Assembly (NCBI RefSeq): GCF_026017845.1
Contig: NZ_CP100416.1
Location: forward strand, 7,379,326-7,443,325
DNA: 64,000 nt
Direction of reading: 5' to 3'
From: Amycolatopsis mediterranei
GTDB taxonomy: Bacteria > Actinomycetota > Actinomycetes > Mycobacteriales > Pseudonocardiaceae
The notes below the pieces were generated by a model. It saw only the letters and a program-made list of their open reading frames with translations, had not been told where the DNA came from and made no database searches. Numbering within the stretch: position 1 is the first letter of the stretch; every line of letters starts with the position of its first letter. The translations under genes were made by a program, and so were the position numbers. Of the stretch, positions 28,707 through 36,957 are shown piece after piece.

Positions 28707-29477
28707 ATGGACGAACTTCCGGAGACGACCGACGAGCCGCTCGGCTCAGGCCAGTACCGGTACATCGGCACCCACGCCTGGTGGACGGCGATGTTCGGCG
28801 GCCCCAAGAAGCGGTACGCCTACCTGGCCGAACACGTGCTCCAGCTCTGGGTCCCGGCCGACCCGGCACAGGACTGGCTGCTCGACCGGCGGACCACCGG
28901 CGCCAGGGTCTGGCTCTCCGGGACGGAAGAGCAGGCCGCCGCGGACGGATTCGGCACCGAAGCCCACTGGCCGACCGGGCGCTGGCAGGCGCCGTACGGG
29001 AACTTCTACGCCGGCGAAGGGCAGCCGCCGGGACCGGTGCCGGGCTCGTGGCAGACGCCGAACACCGAGTTCCTGGCCGGAGTCCCCCGCGACCCGCGGC
29101 TGCTCTACGACCGGCTGCGGCGGGACAGCCCGGAGCGAAGCGGCTACCACGGCCCGTTCACCTACGCAGCCGACCTGCTCCGCAGCGGACTGGTGCCCTC
29201 GGACCTGCGGGCCGCGCTGTACGGCGCCCTGCTGCTCGCCCCGGAGGTAACGTTCGTCCGGGAGAGCGCCGACGTCCGCGGCGAGCCTGCCGCCGCCTTC
29301 GTGGTGGAACCGGCCGGCCGGCGGGAGGAGCTGTTCGTCGACCCGCTGACCGGCCGGTTCCTCGGGGAGCGGAGCACGCTGACCGAACCCGCCGGGGGCA
29401 TCGCCGCCGGCACCGTCACCAGGTCGACCGCGGTGCGGTCGGCGGTGGCCGAAGCGCTCGGGGCCCCGCCGCGGTGA
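28707..29477 (+). CDS. CU044_5270-like domain protein without a membrane segment
   Basis: 256 residues from the ATG at 28707 (AAGGGGG upstream). The C-terminal half (PNTEFLAGVPRDPRLLYDRL, then LVPSDLRAALYGALLLAPEV) matches the ligand-like domain of CU044_5270 proteins such as that at 23529. Here there is no N-terminal cytoplasmic tail, no membrane helix and no sigma factor nearby. It starts 33 bp after the TetR gene and is probably co-transcribed with it. It could be a cytoplasmic relative or a remnant of a sigma-factor module; function is unknown. Confidence 0.7.
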   Translation: MDELPETTDEPLGSGQYRYIGTHAWWTAMFGGPKKRYAYLAEHVLQLWVPADPAQDWLLDRRTTGARVWLSGTEEQAAADGFGTEAHWPTGRWQAPYGNFYAGEGQPPGPVPGSWQTPNTEFLAGVPRDPRLLYDRLRRDSPERSGYHGPFTYAADLLRSGLVPSDLRAALYGALLLAPEVTFVRESADVRGEPAAAFVVEPAGRREELFVDPLTGRFLGERSTLTEPAGGIAAGTVTRSTAVRSAVAEALGAPPR

Positions 29478-29489
29478 GCCCGGCGGCGG

Positions 29490-30002
29490 TCAGTTGTGCC
29501 AGACCCGCATCGACCACACGTTGTCGTTGAAGGTGTCGCCGACGTAGAACCGGTCGCCGTACAGGGCGCCGCTCGCCGTGCCGCCGTAGTAGGTGTCGGT
29601 GTAGAGACGCTGCACGTTGCAGTTGTTGTAGTAGTAGTACGAGCTGATGCCGTTGACGCCCAGCTGGACGCCGGTCAGGTCCGAGAACCCGTATCCGGAC
29701 GAGTCGCAGGCGCCGTACTTTCCGTAGACGCTGTCGTAGTACCCGACGTAACCGGCGTCTTCGAAGAAGGTGATCAGGACCGTTTCCGCGGGCGCCGCCG
29801 CGAGCGCGGGCGCCCCCTTGTCCGCGGAGCAGGTCCGGGAAACCACTTTCGAGGCTTCCTTGGGACCGTCGACCACCGTCTTGCAGTACCGGATTTCCTT
29901 GCCGTGCGCCGCCGGCGTCGCGGCCTGCGCCGGGGCCCCCAGCAGACCGGCGGCCACGGCGGACAGCCCGGCCACGGCCAGGAACCTGTTCAGAATCCTC
30001 AC
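29490..30002 (-). CDS. small secreted protein, peptidase-inhibitor I36/beta-gamma-crystallin-like
   Basis: About 170 residues from the GTG at 30002 with GAGGGG upstream; a TTG at 30011 is an alternative. Signal peptide to about APAQAA. The mature part has TCSADKG, then Tyr/Gly-rich repeats (FFEDAGYVGYYDSVYGKYG, ...YYYNNCNVQRLYTDTYYGG) typical of the beta-gamma-crystallin-like fold seen in Streptomyces metalloprotease inhibitors and related small secreted proteins. Cysteines probably form disulfides. It is convergent with the gene at 28707 and 125 bp from the LuxR regulator. Confidence 0.75.
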   Translation of the reverse strand: MRILNRFLAVAGLSAVAAGLLGAPAQAATPAAHGKEIRYCKTVVDGPKEASKVVSRTCSADKGAPALAAAPAETVLITFFEDAGYVGYYDSVYGKYGACDSSGYGFSDLTGVQLGVNGISSYYYYNNCNVQRLYTDTYYGGTASGALYGDRFYVGDTFNDNVWSMRVWHN

Positions 30003-30068
30003 TTCGTCCAACCCCTCGGATTCGGTGCGTTTCTTGCTGACGAACCGACGCTAACGAGGAATAGGCGG

Positions 30069-30123
30069 CACTGTCCCCGTCCCCCGGGGCGGCCTTTCCC
30101 TGCCCCGGGGGACGGGGACAGTG
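30069..30123. terminator. 22-bp perfect hairpin
   Basis: The arms 30069-30090 and 30102-30123 are exactly complementary (22 bp, starting CACTGTCCCCGT) around an 11-nt loop. It sits between the LuxR stop (30127) and the upstream region of the secreted-protein gene, so it can terminate the regulator transcript, though its length is unusual. Confidence 0.6.
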
Positions 30124-30126
30124 TCC

Positions 30127-30780
30127 TCAGGGACGGGCTCCGGCACCGCTGCGAACGGCGCGGAAGCCGGAGCCGTAAGCCAGCGCGACGGCGTGTGCCC
30201 GGTCCCTCGCGCCGAGTTTCGCGAGCACGTGCGAAACGTGGTATTTGACGGTTCGTTGCGCCATGGACATCCGTGCGGCTATTTCGGTGTTCGACATCCC
30301 CTCGGCGAGGCATTCGACCACTTCGCGTTCGCGCGGGGTGAACGGATCATCCTTGAAGGCCGACCAGCCACCACCCTGCCGCCGGTCGGCGATCAGCCGG
30401 AGCAGCCGGTGGGCGACGGACGAGTCGAACCACGGCAGCCCGGCGTGCACCGCCCGGATGGCGCGGAGTGTTTCGTCGATCGGGCCGTCCCTGACCACAA
30501 ATCCGCGAACGCCCGCCTCCACCGCTTCCTGGAGCAGGGAGGAGGAGGGGCACTCGGGAACCAGCAGGACGACACGATCCACCGGCGGTGAATTCAACCC
30601 GGCCAGCAGGCTTTCGACGGTTTCCGCCAGCGCGGAATCGGCGACCACCACGTCCGGATTCACGGCGACGATTTCGACGTCACCGCCGAGAAGCGCGTCG
30701 AAACCGGCCGACAATGTCCGGCCGCGAATAGCCAGCAAAACCCGGACGGGTGCAACACAAGGTCTCTGCATGTCACTCAA
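30127..30780 (-). CDS. NarL/LuxR-type response regulator with an atypical receiver
   Basis: 217 residues from a TTG at 30780 (or ATG at 30771). The C-terminal LuxR HTH (about 146-205) is clear: [46 protein letters not shown] (two pieces). The N-terminal receiver keeps an Asp at about 48 (PDVVVADSA) but lacks the usual acidic pair after the first strand (LLAIRGRTL), which would bind the metal. It may therefore work without phosphorylation. There is no histidine kinase next to it. It is followed by the 22-bp hairpin. The target may be the secreted protein at 29490, but nothing in the sequence shows it. Confidence 0.85.
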   Translation of the reverse strand: MSDMQRPCVAPVRVLLAIRGRTLSAGFDALLGGDVEIVAVNPDVVVADSALAETVESLLAGLNSPPVDRVVLLVPECPSSSLLQEAVEAGVRGFVVRDGPIDETLRAIRAVHAGLPWFDSSVAHRLLRLIADRRQGGGWSAFKDDPFTPREREVVECLAEGMSNTEIAARMSMAQRTVKYHVSHVLAKLGARDRAHAVALAYGSGFRAVRSGAGARP

Positions 30781-30921
30781 GGCTCGTTCCCCCCACGGTC
30801 AGCCTCTGCCTGGACACCGGCATTGTCGAGTTATCCGACCGAGAACTCTACCGCCGCCGTTCGACCTCGGGCAACAAGCGAGGGGGTGCCGCGAAACCGC
30901 GGACACCCCCTCCGAAGCCGG

Positions 30922-31581
30922 TCAGCCGCTGGTGCCGGGTGGGCGGGCGCAGGCGGCCAGCACCGTCCCGCCCATCTTCATCCGGAGCTGGGTCGCCGTG
31001 GCCTCGCCGAACAGCTGGCCGGTCGGCGTCAGCGGTGGTGGCCCGGGACAGAGGATCGTGCCGTTGTCACTGCGGTAGATGCCGAGCCCGGCGACCGTGG
31101 TGCCGGTGGGAGCGAACACGAAGAACGCGTCGCCGGTCCCGACGCTGAACTGGACGCCCGGTGAGCTGACCGCCGCCGAGGAGGCCAGGACGGACAGGAT
31201 CGGCCGCTCGGCAGGCGGCGTCGTGGTGAAGTCGACCAGGGACACCGAGCGGGTACCGGGGCCGGCGCCGGTCGAGGATTCCAGGATCAGGACGTAGTTG
31301 TGGGTACCGATGAACATGTACCTCGACACGCCGAGGGTCTGGTGGAACACCGACCCGGTCGGGCCGCTGACGACGAGCCCCTGCACCCCGGTGGTCGTCC
31401 TGGTCACGGTCCGGTCGCCCATCGTGGTGGCCGGCGCCGACGACCACGCGAGTGCGGCGCTGTTGTTGAACAGCCCGTTGGAAATGGTGATCGGGTTCGC
31501 GGCCAGCGCCGGCGCCCCGGCCGTGACCAGAGCGGTCAGCACGGCGCACACCACCATCGCCGCGCGACGTGCCGGCCTCAT
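30922..31581 (-). CDS. secreted protein translationally coupled to a G1-type protease
   Basis: 219 residues with a clear signal peptide (RRAAMVVCAVLTALVTAGAPALA). The mature protein is beta-rich with GVSRYMFIGTHNYVLILESS and a C-terminal pair of Cys (ILCPGPP, LAACARPP). The family was not recognised. The ATG at 31581 overlaps the protease stop (31578-31580), so they are made together. It could be an accessory or inhibitory subunit of the protease. Confidence 0.65.
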   Translation of the reverse strand: MRPARRAAMVVCAVLTALVTAGAPALAANPITISNGLFNNSAALAWSSAPATTMGDRTVTRTTTGVQGLVVSGPTGSVFHQTLGVSRYMFIGTHNYVLILESSTGAGPGTRSVSLVDFTTTPPAERPILSVLASSAAVSSPGVQFSVGTGDAFFVFAPTGTTVAGLGIYRSDNGTILCPGPPPLTPTGQLFGEATATQLRMKMGGTVLAACARPPGTSG

Positions 31582-32420
31582 TGGTGCGCCCAGGTGACGG
31601 CGAAGTTCTGGCCGTTCGTGCTGGTGTCGCCGGTGGTGGCGTAGGTCGTGGTCGCGTCCTGCTCCTGGATCTTGGTCCGCTGCCAGGTCGAGTTCGCGGT
31701 CATCGACCCGCCGTGGCCCGCGTTGTCGGTGGCGACCGTGTTGCCCATCAGCGCCCGGCCGTAGTTCGCCAGGGGGAAGAAGTCGTTCGTCCCGAACCGG
31801 CCCACGGCCTCGACGATCCAATCGGCGCTGCTCCGCGAGCAGACGAGGTTAGCCGCGCACGTCTGGGTGGTGGAAAAGCTCGTGTGCTGGGTGGCGTCCG
31901 CGACGGTGATCGTGAACTGGGCGGTGGCCGCGTTGTAAGTGACGTCCGCGCTCACCGAGTCGCCGGCGTTGATGTTCAGGACCGGCTGGATCGCGTTGGT
32001 CGGGAACATCTCCCACCAGAGCTGGTAGACCGGGGTGCCGTTGACGCACCGGGCCGAGCTGCCGCCCTGCTCGACCGTGCCGTTGGTCCATCCGTCGAAA
32101 CCGGCCCAGAACACCGCCCACGCGTCCGACGTCGGGCAGGTGACCGGTCGCTGCGTCCACGAAGCGTGCACGTGGGTGAAGGTGGCGGCGGGTGTGGACA
32201 ACGAGGTGATGGCGTAGCCGGCCCAGTTCCGCGAGGTCGCGTTGACCAGCGGACCGGCCACCGCGGGCGAGCGGCCGGTGTGCTGGGCCGCACCGCCGAA
32301 CGGGCTGCCGGCGTACCCGGTGGGTGTGCTCGCGGCGCTCGCGGGCGCCGCGGCCCCGGCGCTGAACACGACCGCCGCCGCCGCGAGGGCGGTGAGCGGC
32401 AGGAGCCGTCGAAGTTTCAT
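31578..32420 (-). CDS. secreted G1 (eqolisin/A4)-family acid protease
   Basis: 280 residues from the ATG at 32420 (AGGACTC upstream). Signal peptide, cleavage near ASA-AS (about 29). The mature domain has the family's pattern SRNWAGYA, FWAGFDG, then the catalytic Gln118 in VEQGG and Glu204 in ADWIVEA, both present. Such glutamic peptidases cut proteins at acidic pH. Bacterial members are less studied than fungal ones. It is followed by a coupled secreted protein and lies in front of a SARP regulator gene on the same strand. Confidence 0.85.
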   Translation of the reverse strand: MKLRRLLPLTALAAAAVVFSAGAAAPASAASTPTGYAGSPFGGAAQHTGRSPAVAGPLVNATSRNWAGYAITSLSTPAATFTHVHASWTQRPVTCPTSDAWAVFWAGFDGWTNGTVEQGGSSARCVNGTPVYQLWWEMFPTNAIQPVLNINAGDSVSADVTYNAATAQFTITVADATQHTSFSTTQTCAANLVCSRSSADWIVEAVGRFGTNDFFPLANYGRALMGNTVATDNAGHGGSMTANSTWQRTKIQEQDATTTYATTGDTSTNGQNFAVTWAHQ

Positions 32421-32535
32421 GGGAGTCCTGTCTGCGAAGATCGGCACCGGCATCGGCATCCGGGTCCCCGCCGAATCTGGCAGGCAGCGCTGAAACGGCC
32501 CTGACGTGGCGCTGAAAAAGCGTGGTCAGCGGCGC

Positions 32536-33312
32536 TCACGAAGCACAGCCGGCCAGCAGCCGGACGGCGTGCGCGGACTGGTCGAGCGCCGGGTCCTGCC
32601 GCAGGATCGCGATCTCCAGGTCACGCAGCCGCTGGCTGGGGTCGATGCCCACGTTGTCGGCCAATGCCGCGCGCAGCCTCCGGTACACCGACAACGCATC
32701 GGCCTGCCTGCCGGTGCGGTACAGCGCGAACATCAGCTGCGCGTGCACCTGCTCGTCGAACGGGTGCGCGCGGGCCAGCCGCTCCAGGTCCGGTTCGAGC
32801 TGGGCGTGCTCGCCGAGGGCCAGCCTGGCCCGGATCAGCGCCAGCTGGGCCCGCGTGCGCAACCGCTCCAGTGCGGCGGCCTGCTCGTCCAGCCACGCCA
32901 TCCCGCCGACGTCGACCAGCGAACGGTCCCGCCACAAGGCCAGCGCGGCCCGCAGCGTCGTGGCGCTTTGCGCTGGGTCGTCATCGCACTCGCCCCGCGC
33001 GACCAAGCGCTGCGCCTCGGTCACGTCCGTCGTGCCGGGACCGAGGTCGAGCAGGTAGCCGGGTGGCCGGGCGACGATCGCGTTCCGGTTGCCGAGCACG
33101 CGCCGGAGGGCGGACACGTGGCTTTGCAGGGTGTTCAACGACGCTCGGCCCGCCTTGTCACCCCAAACCGCTTCGATGAGCCGGCCCGTGCCGGCTATTC
33201 CTTCGCCGTGCAGGGCGAGTACCGCGAGAACTGCTTTTCGCCGGAGTCCCGCTATCGGCACCGGCGTCCCGCCGACGACGGCGTCGACCGGGCCGAGCAA
33301 TCTGACACGCAC
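32536..33312 (-). CDS. SARP-family regulator (DNA-binding plus BTAD)
   Basis: 258 residues from the GTG at 33312, preceded by GGGAGG. The winged OmpR-like domain covers about 1-90 (VRVRLLGPVDAVVGGTPV, LRRKAVLAVLALHGEG, TLQSHVSALRRVLG) and the bacterial transcriptional activator domain 95-245 (ALWRDRSLVDVGG..., FDEQVHAQLMFALYRTGRQADALSVYRRLRAAL given here as FDEQ...YRRLR). It lacks NTPase or TPR extensions. It lies directly upstream of the protease pair on the same strand (115 bp), so it may control that pair. An 11-bp-spaced repeat at 33372-33389 is a candidate site for itself. Confidence 0.9.
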   Translation of the reverse strand: MRVRLLGPVDAVVGGTPVPIAGLRRKAVLAVLALHGEGIAGTGRLIEAVWGDKAGRASLNTLQSHVSALRRVLGNRNAIVARPPGYLLDLGPGTTDVTEAQRLVARGECDDDPAQSATTLRAALALWRDRSLVDVGGMAWLDEQAAALERLRTRAQLALIRARLALGEHAQLEPDLERLARAHPFDEQVHAQLMFALYRTGRQADALSVYRRLRAALADNVGIDPSQRLRDLEIAILRQDPALDQSAHAVRLLAGCAS

Positions 33313-33371
33313 ATGGCCTCCCGTCCATCGCGGGGACGAGCCGGTCCCCGACGTGAACGCTGCCATGATCC

Positions 33372-33389
33372 GTCGACAATCCGTCGACA
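33372..33389. promoter_or_regulatory. candidate SARP box (11-bp-spaced direct repeat)
   Basis: GTCGACA occurs at 33372-33378 and 33383-33389, with starts exactly 11 bp apart and 60-77 bp upstream of the SARP start codon. SARP proteins bind heptameric direct repeats with this spacing, so autoregulation is plausible. A third copy is not evident. Confidence 0.5.
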
Positions 33390-33512
33390 GTCCGGTTGCC
33401 GGGCAGGCAGACCGGGGATCTGTTACACGTCGCCGACCGCACGACTTCGACGTCCTGACGGAGCCAGTGGTAGAACACGATCAGCACCGAGGGAACGTCC
33501 GGGACCGGCCAC

Positions 33513-33713
33513 ATGGGCGCGGTCGAAGTCATCTGCATGTCCGTCGGTTCGCTGACCGGACTGGCCAACCTGGGAATCGCGTGGGCGAGCTTCCTGCGCT
33601 CGAAGAAGAACGCACCGCCGGTGACGTTCACTGTGGCCGGGCCGCTGTCAGACGAGGAGCTGGCCATGCTGAAGACCTTGCGGCTGCCGGTGGGACCACG
33701 CGACGATGAGTGA
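33513..33713 (+). CDS. small EACC1-like protein with one membrane-like segment
   Basis: 66 residues: a hydrophobic stretch SVGSLTGLANLGIAWASFL followed by RSKK, then a short strand VTFTVAGPLSDEEL. This resembles the conserved core of effector-associated constant component 1 (EACC1), a small protein encoded directly upstream of caspase or other effectors in actinomycetes. Its end overlaps the start of a truncated caspase gene by 8 nt, which supports the assignment. It may be a decayed or shortened version. Confidence 0.5.
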   Translation: MGAVEVICMSVGSLTGLANLGIAWASFLRSKKNAPPVTFTVAGPLSDEELAMLKTLRLPVGPRDDE

Positions 33714-33950
33714 CGCGGCCGGGCCGGGAGCAGGGCTGCCCGATCCTCGAGCTTCCCGGGCGGTGCTCGTCGGGGTATCGGACTACACCTCGCTCGAAGA
33801 GCTTCCCGCGGTCGGGAACAATATCGAGACACTTCGCGACGTGTTCACCGACAGCGATCTGTGGGGGCTGTCACCGGAGCATTGTGTCGGCCTGCTCAAC
33901 CCGACCTCCGTCGACGAGGTCCCGGACGCCGTGCACGCGGCCGCGGCACC
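33706..33950 (+). pseudogene. caspase-like peptidase, truncated after ~80 residues
   Basis: From the ATG at 33706 the protein reads ASRAVLVGVSDYTSLEELPAVGNNIETLRDVF, the start of a caspase fold (given here as VLVGVSDY...NIETLRDVF). At about 33945 the frame passes into unrelated sequence resembling an aminoglycoside-phosphotransferase end and continues to a stop at 34308. The segment carrying the catalytic His and Cys is missing. It is the scar of a second caspase module in this window. Confidence 0.75.
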
Positions 33951-34215
33951 ATCTACGCCCTGGACTGGGAATTCGCAGGACACTCCGACGCCGCTTACGA
34001 CCTGGCGGAACTCATCGAGCATCCCAGCACACGTGCGATCGACGACGACCCGTGGCTCGCGCTCCTTCCCGGGCTCGGGTCAACGACGGCCAGGCGCGCC
34101 GCCGATTCGTCGCCGCACGCCGCACCGCCGCCCTGCGCTGGTTTCCTGGTCACCTCGGCCAACCGCGCGCGCCGGCTGCCGCCGCCCGCGTTCGCGTACG
34201 TGTTCAGCGACTCGC
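33945..34215 (+). pseudogene. remnant of an APH/phosphotransferase-type kinase
   Basis: One frame reads IYALDWEFAGHSDAAYDLAELIEHP, the metal-binding D-x-(E/D)-x-A-x-x-G...DLA segment of aminoglycoside phosphotransferase-like kinases (shown as DWEFAG...DLAELIEH). At about 34075 the rest continues in another frame as ARRRFVAARRTAALRWF. The N-lobe is absent and a frameshift is present. It is joined directly to the truncated caspase, so a deletion or recombination fused the two. Confidence 0.7.
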
Positions 34216-34417
34216 TGGCCGCGATCGTCAGGTGGGTCGACCGATCGCGGCACTGGGCGGCCGGTCACCTGGTCAAGGCGGTCCGCGCGATCCCGGGCGT
34301 GGTCGTGACGATCCCGTCGCCGCTGATCACCTTGGTGTGGTCCGCGGGCTGTTGAGCTGAACCGTGCCAGGCGGATCGGCCCGCGATGGGGTGCTCGTGT
34401 CGGTCAGTGGGCGGGGG

Positions 34418-36535
34418 CTAGATTCCCAGGGCCTGGCGGAGGGGGGTCGCCAAGGTGCGGATGTAGGTGTCCGTGAGGTGGTTGTCGCGGTAGACGACCA
34501 CGTTGCCCACGACCGCCGGGCACAGGTCCGCCGTGCAGATCCAGTTCGTCAAGTCCACGACCCGCACGCCGGGGATGGTGGCCGCGGTGGTAGCCAAGGG
34601 GTCGGTGAAGGCGGCTACCGCCTTGGACCTCGGCTTGTCGCAGGAGTGGGGGGCTGGGTTGCGTTGCAGGCAGTCGAGGACGTTGTCGTCGGCGCGGGGG
34701 GTGTCCCTGATGACGGCGACGGGGATGCCCGCGGCGGTGATCTTTTCGAGGTACGAGCGGTAGCCCGCGGTGAGTGCCTCCGGGGACTTCCACGCCCACC
34801 TGAGGTCGTTGAGGTAGGACTCGGGGGACATGGCCGCGGTGACCAGGAGGTCGGGCTTGTCCGCCAGCATCGAGTCGATCTTCAGTTTGTCCTGGGCGGG
34901 GCACTCGGCGAACGGCTCGACTCGGCTCGGGTCGGCGTCTCGGGTCTTGGTCGGGGCCGCGGCGCTGAAGGGGCAGCCGTCGTGGAGCATGAACTTGACG
35001 CGCCAGCCAGCGCGGTTGGCGATGTCGATCAGGGCCGTGGCGAACTGGGTCATGTGCGAGTCGCCGATGACGACCATCGTCTTCGTCGCGCCGGCGCGGC
35101 CGTAGGCGCACTTGTCACTGGTCATCGGGAAGGCCGCCGGGTCGTACTGGCCGCAGCCGTCGTGCCACACCGAGGCGATGTCCTTGGCTGCCACCGACGG
35201 ATCGGGGACGACCGGCACGTCCTCGCGCACGGTGAGTGTGTGCGCCGGGTCCAGCGCGAGCGCGCCAGGGTGGTCGGCGTCCAACGCGATGTCGGCGCGC
35301 AGCGCGTCGAGGCGGTGCTGCGCGATCTGCCACGGCACCGTCGCGGCCACCGTGGTGACCACCACCATGCAGGCGCCGAGCGCGTAAGCGGCGCGGCGCC
35401 TCGGCCGCGCACCCCCGCGACGGGGCCGCGGTCGCCGCAGCGGGTCCTCGACCAGGTGCTTCGACAGCGCCGCGAGCACCAGGCTCGACACTGCGGCGAC
35501 CAGCACCTGACGCTTGCTGAGCTTGGCGGCACCCGCCTCCTCCAACAGGAAGACCACCACCGGCCAGTGCCACAGGTACAGACTGTAGGAGATGTCGCCC
35601 ACGTAGCGCAGCGGCGGCAGGCCCAGCAGCGGCGACAGTTCGCCGACCCGGGGACGCTCGGCGGTGCCCGCGACCAGCAGCGCGGCCGTGCCCAGCGTGG
35701 GCAGCAGGGCGATCCAGCCGGGGAACGCCATGTGCGTGCCGAAGGTGAAAGCGCTGACCAGTACCGCGCCCAGGCCCAGCCACCCCAGCGCCAGCCGCGC
35801 GGCGAAGCGCACGCGCACCTGGCGGATGACCATCGCGGTCAGGCCGCCGATGCCCAGCTCCCACATGCGGGTGGGGGTGATGAAGTACGCCTGACCGTGG
35901 TTGATCTGCGTATAGACCGCGGAGAACACCAGCGACGCCACCGTCAGCACCGTGATCGCGCCGAACGCCACCGCCACCGGACGTGAACCGGACCGCCGCG
36001 CGATCGCCGCGCTGAGCAGCAGCAACAGCGGGATGACCAGGTAGAACTGCTCTTCGACGCTCAACGACCAGAAGTGCTGCACGGGCGAGGCGGAGGCGGT
36101 GGCTGTCGCGTAGTCCGACGAGAACAGGGCGAGCACCCAGTTCTGCGCGTTCAGCGCGGACGCCACCACCTCGCGCAGGATCTCCGGCCAGCGCGACACC
36201 GGCACCAGCAGCACCGTCGCCGCGACCGTGGCCAGCAGCACGACGGTCGCCGCGGGCAGCAGCCGCCGGATGCGCCGGGCGTAGAAGGTGAGCAGCCCGA
36301 CCCGCCCGGTGCGGCGCAGCTCACCCGTGAGGGTGCCGATGATCAGGTAGCCGGAGATCACGAAGAAGACGTCGACGCCGACGAATCCGCCGGGCAGCCA
36401 CCCCGGCCTGAGGTGGTAGACGAGCACGAGGCCGACGGCGAGCGCGCGCAGACCCTGGATGTCGTCGCGCTGTTTGTGGCCGGTACTCGCGGGTGCGGTG
36501 CGTACGGACGCGCGGGCGGTGACCGTAGACGTCAT
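34418..36535 (-). CDS. OafA/YrhL-type membrane acyltransferase with C-terminal SGNH domain
   Basis: 705 residues from the ATG at 36535. The N-terminal acyltransferase-3 domain (about 22-400) has around ten membrane helices: RALAVGLVLVYH, FVGVDVFFVISGYL, ARRIRRLLPA, and SPVQHFWSLSVEEQFYLV, all conserved. After one more helix (about 415-435) comes an extracytoplasmic SGNH domain: VVIGDSHMTQF has the nucleophile Ser, and YRDNHLTD the Asp/His pair. It probably O-acetylates a cell-surface polysaccharide or a secreted glycoside. The sequence 36536-36957 upstream has no gene I can support. Confidence 0.92.
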   Translation of the reverse strand: MTSTVTARASVRTAPASTGHKQRDDIQGLRALAVGLVLVYHLRPGWLPGGFVGVDVFFVISGYLIIGTLTGELRRTGRVGLLTFYARRIRRLLPAATVVLLATVAATVLLVPVSRWPEILREVVASALNAQNWVLALFSSDYATATASASPVQHFWSLSVEEQFYLVIPLLLLLSAAIARRSGSRPVAVAFGAITVLTVASLVFSAVYTQINHGQAYFITPTRMWELGIGGLTAMVIRQVRVRFAARLALGWLGLGAVLVSAFTFGTHMAFPGWIALLPTLGTAALLVAGTAERPRVGELSPLLGLPPLRYVGDISYSLYLWHWPVVVFLLEEAGAAKLSKRQVLVAAVSSLVLAALSKHLVEDPLRRPRPRRGGARPRRRAAYALGACMVVVTTVAATVPWQIAQHRLDALRADIALDADHPGALALDPAHTLTVREDVPVVPDPSVAAKDIASVWHDGCGQYDPAAFPMTSDKCAYGRAGATKTMVVIGDSHMTQFATALIDIANRAGWRVKFMLHDGCPFSAAAPTKTRDADPSRVEPFAECPAQDKLKIDSMLADKPDLLVTAAMSPESYLNDLRWAWKSPEALTAGYRSYLEKITAAGIPVAVIRDTPRADDNVLDCLQRNPAPHSCDKPRSKAVAAFTDPLATTAATIPGVRVVDLTNWICTADLCPAVVGNVVVYRDNHLTDTYIRTLATPLRQALGI

Positions 36536-36957
36536 GATGCTCGAAGCCCCCTGGCTCTGTTTCCCCAGCACCCCCGGCGACTGCCGTCCGGTATGAGCGC
36601 CGCAAGACCTCCCCCGCGCGCGTCCCAACAGGGCCCACGCGAACCATCGGCCTGCGCCCGACGGGCGTTACAGGCGCCGTTGAGGCTTCCCACACCCTAG
36701 CCCGACGCCTGAACCTGCCGCCTGTCGGGAGGCACCGACGACGAGCCACCAGCCGAGACCAGTGACGCCGATTTCGCAAACGAGAGAGCCGCAGCGACGC
36801 GGGCGAGCACCGCGTCGAATCTCGGCTTCCTCCAGCGAGTCTTGGATGGTTTGCGATGGCTGTGAGTCCGCGGCCGGCCGTCCTCACCGGTTCGTTCAGC
36901 GATCTCAAGACAAGGTTATTCGCCAGAAGGCGTGCCGGACGGCGAACAGGGGGACAG

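Noticed and set aside
30069-30123. Long hairpin as a phage attachment or integron site
   Set aside because: No integrase or core-site flanks; a terminator is the simpler reading, though noted as unusual.
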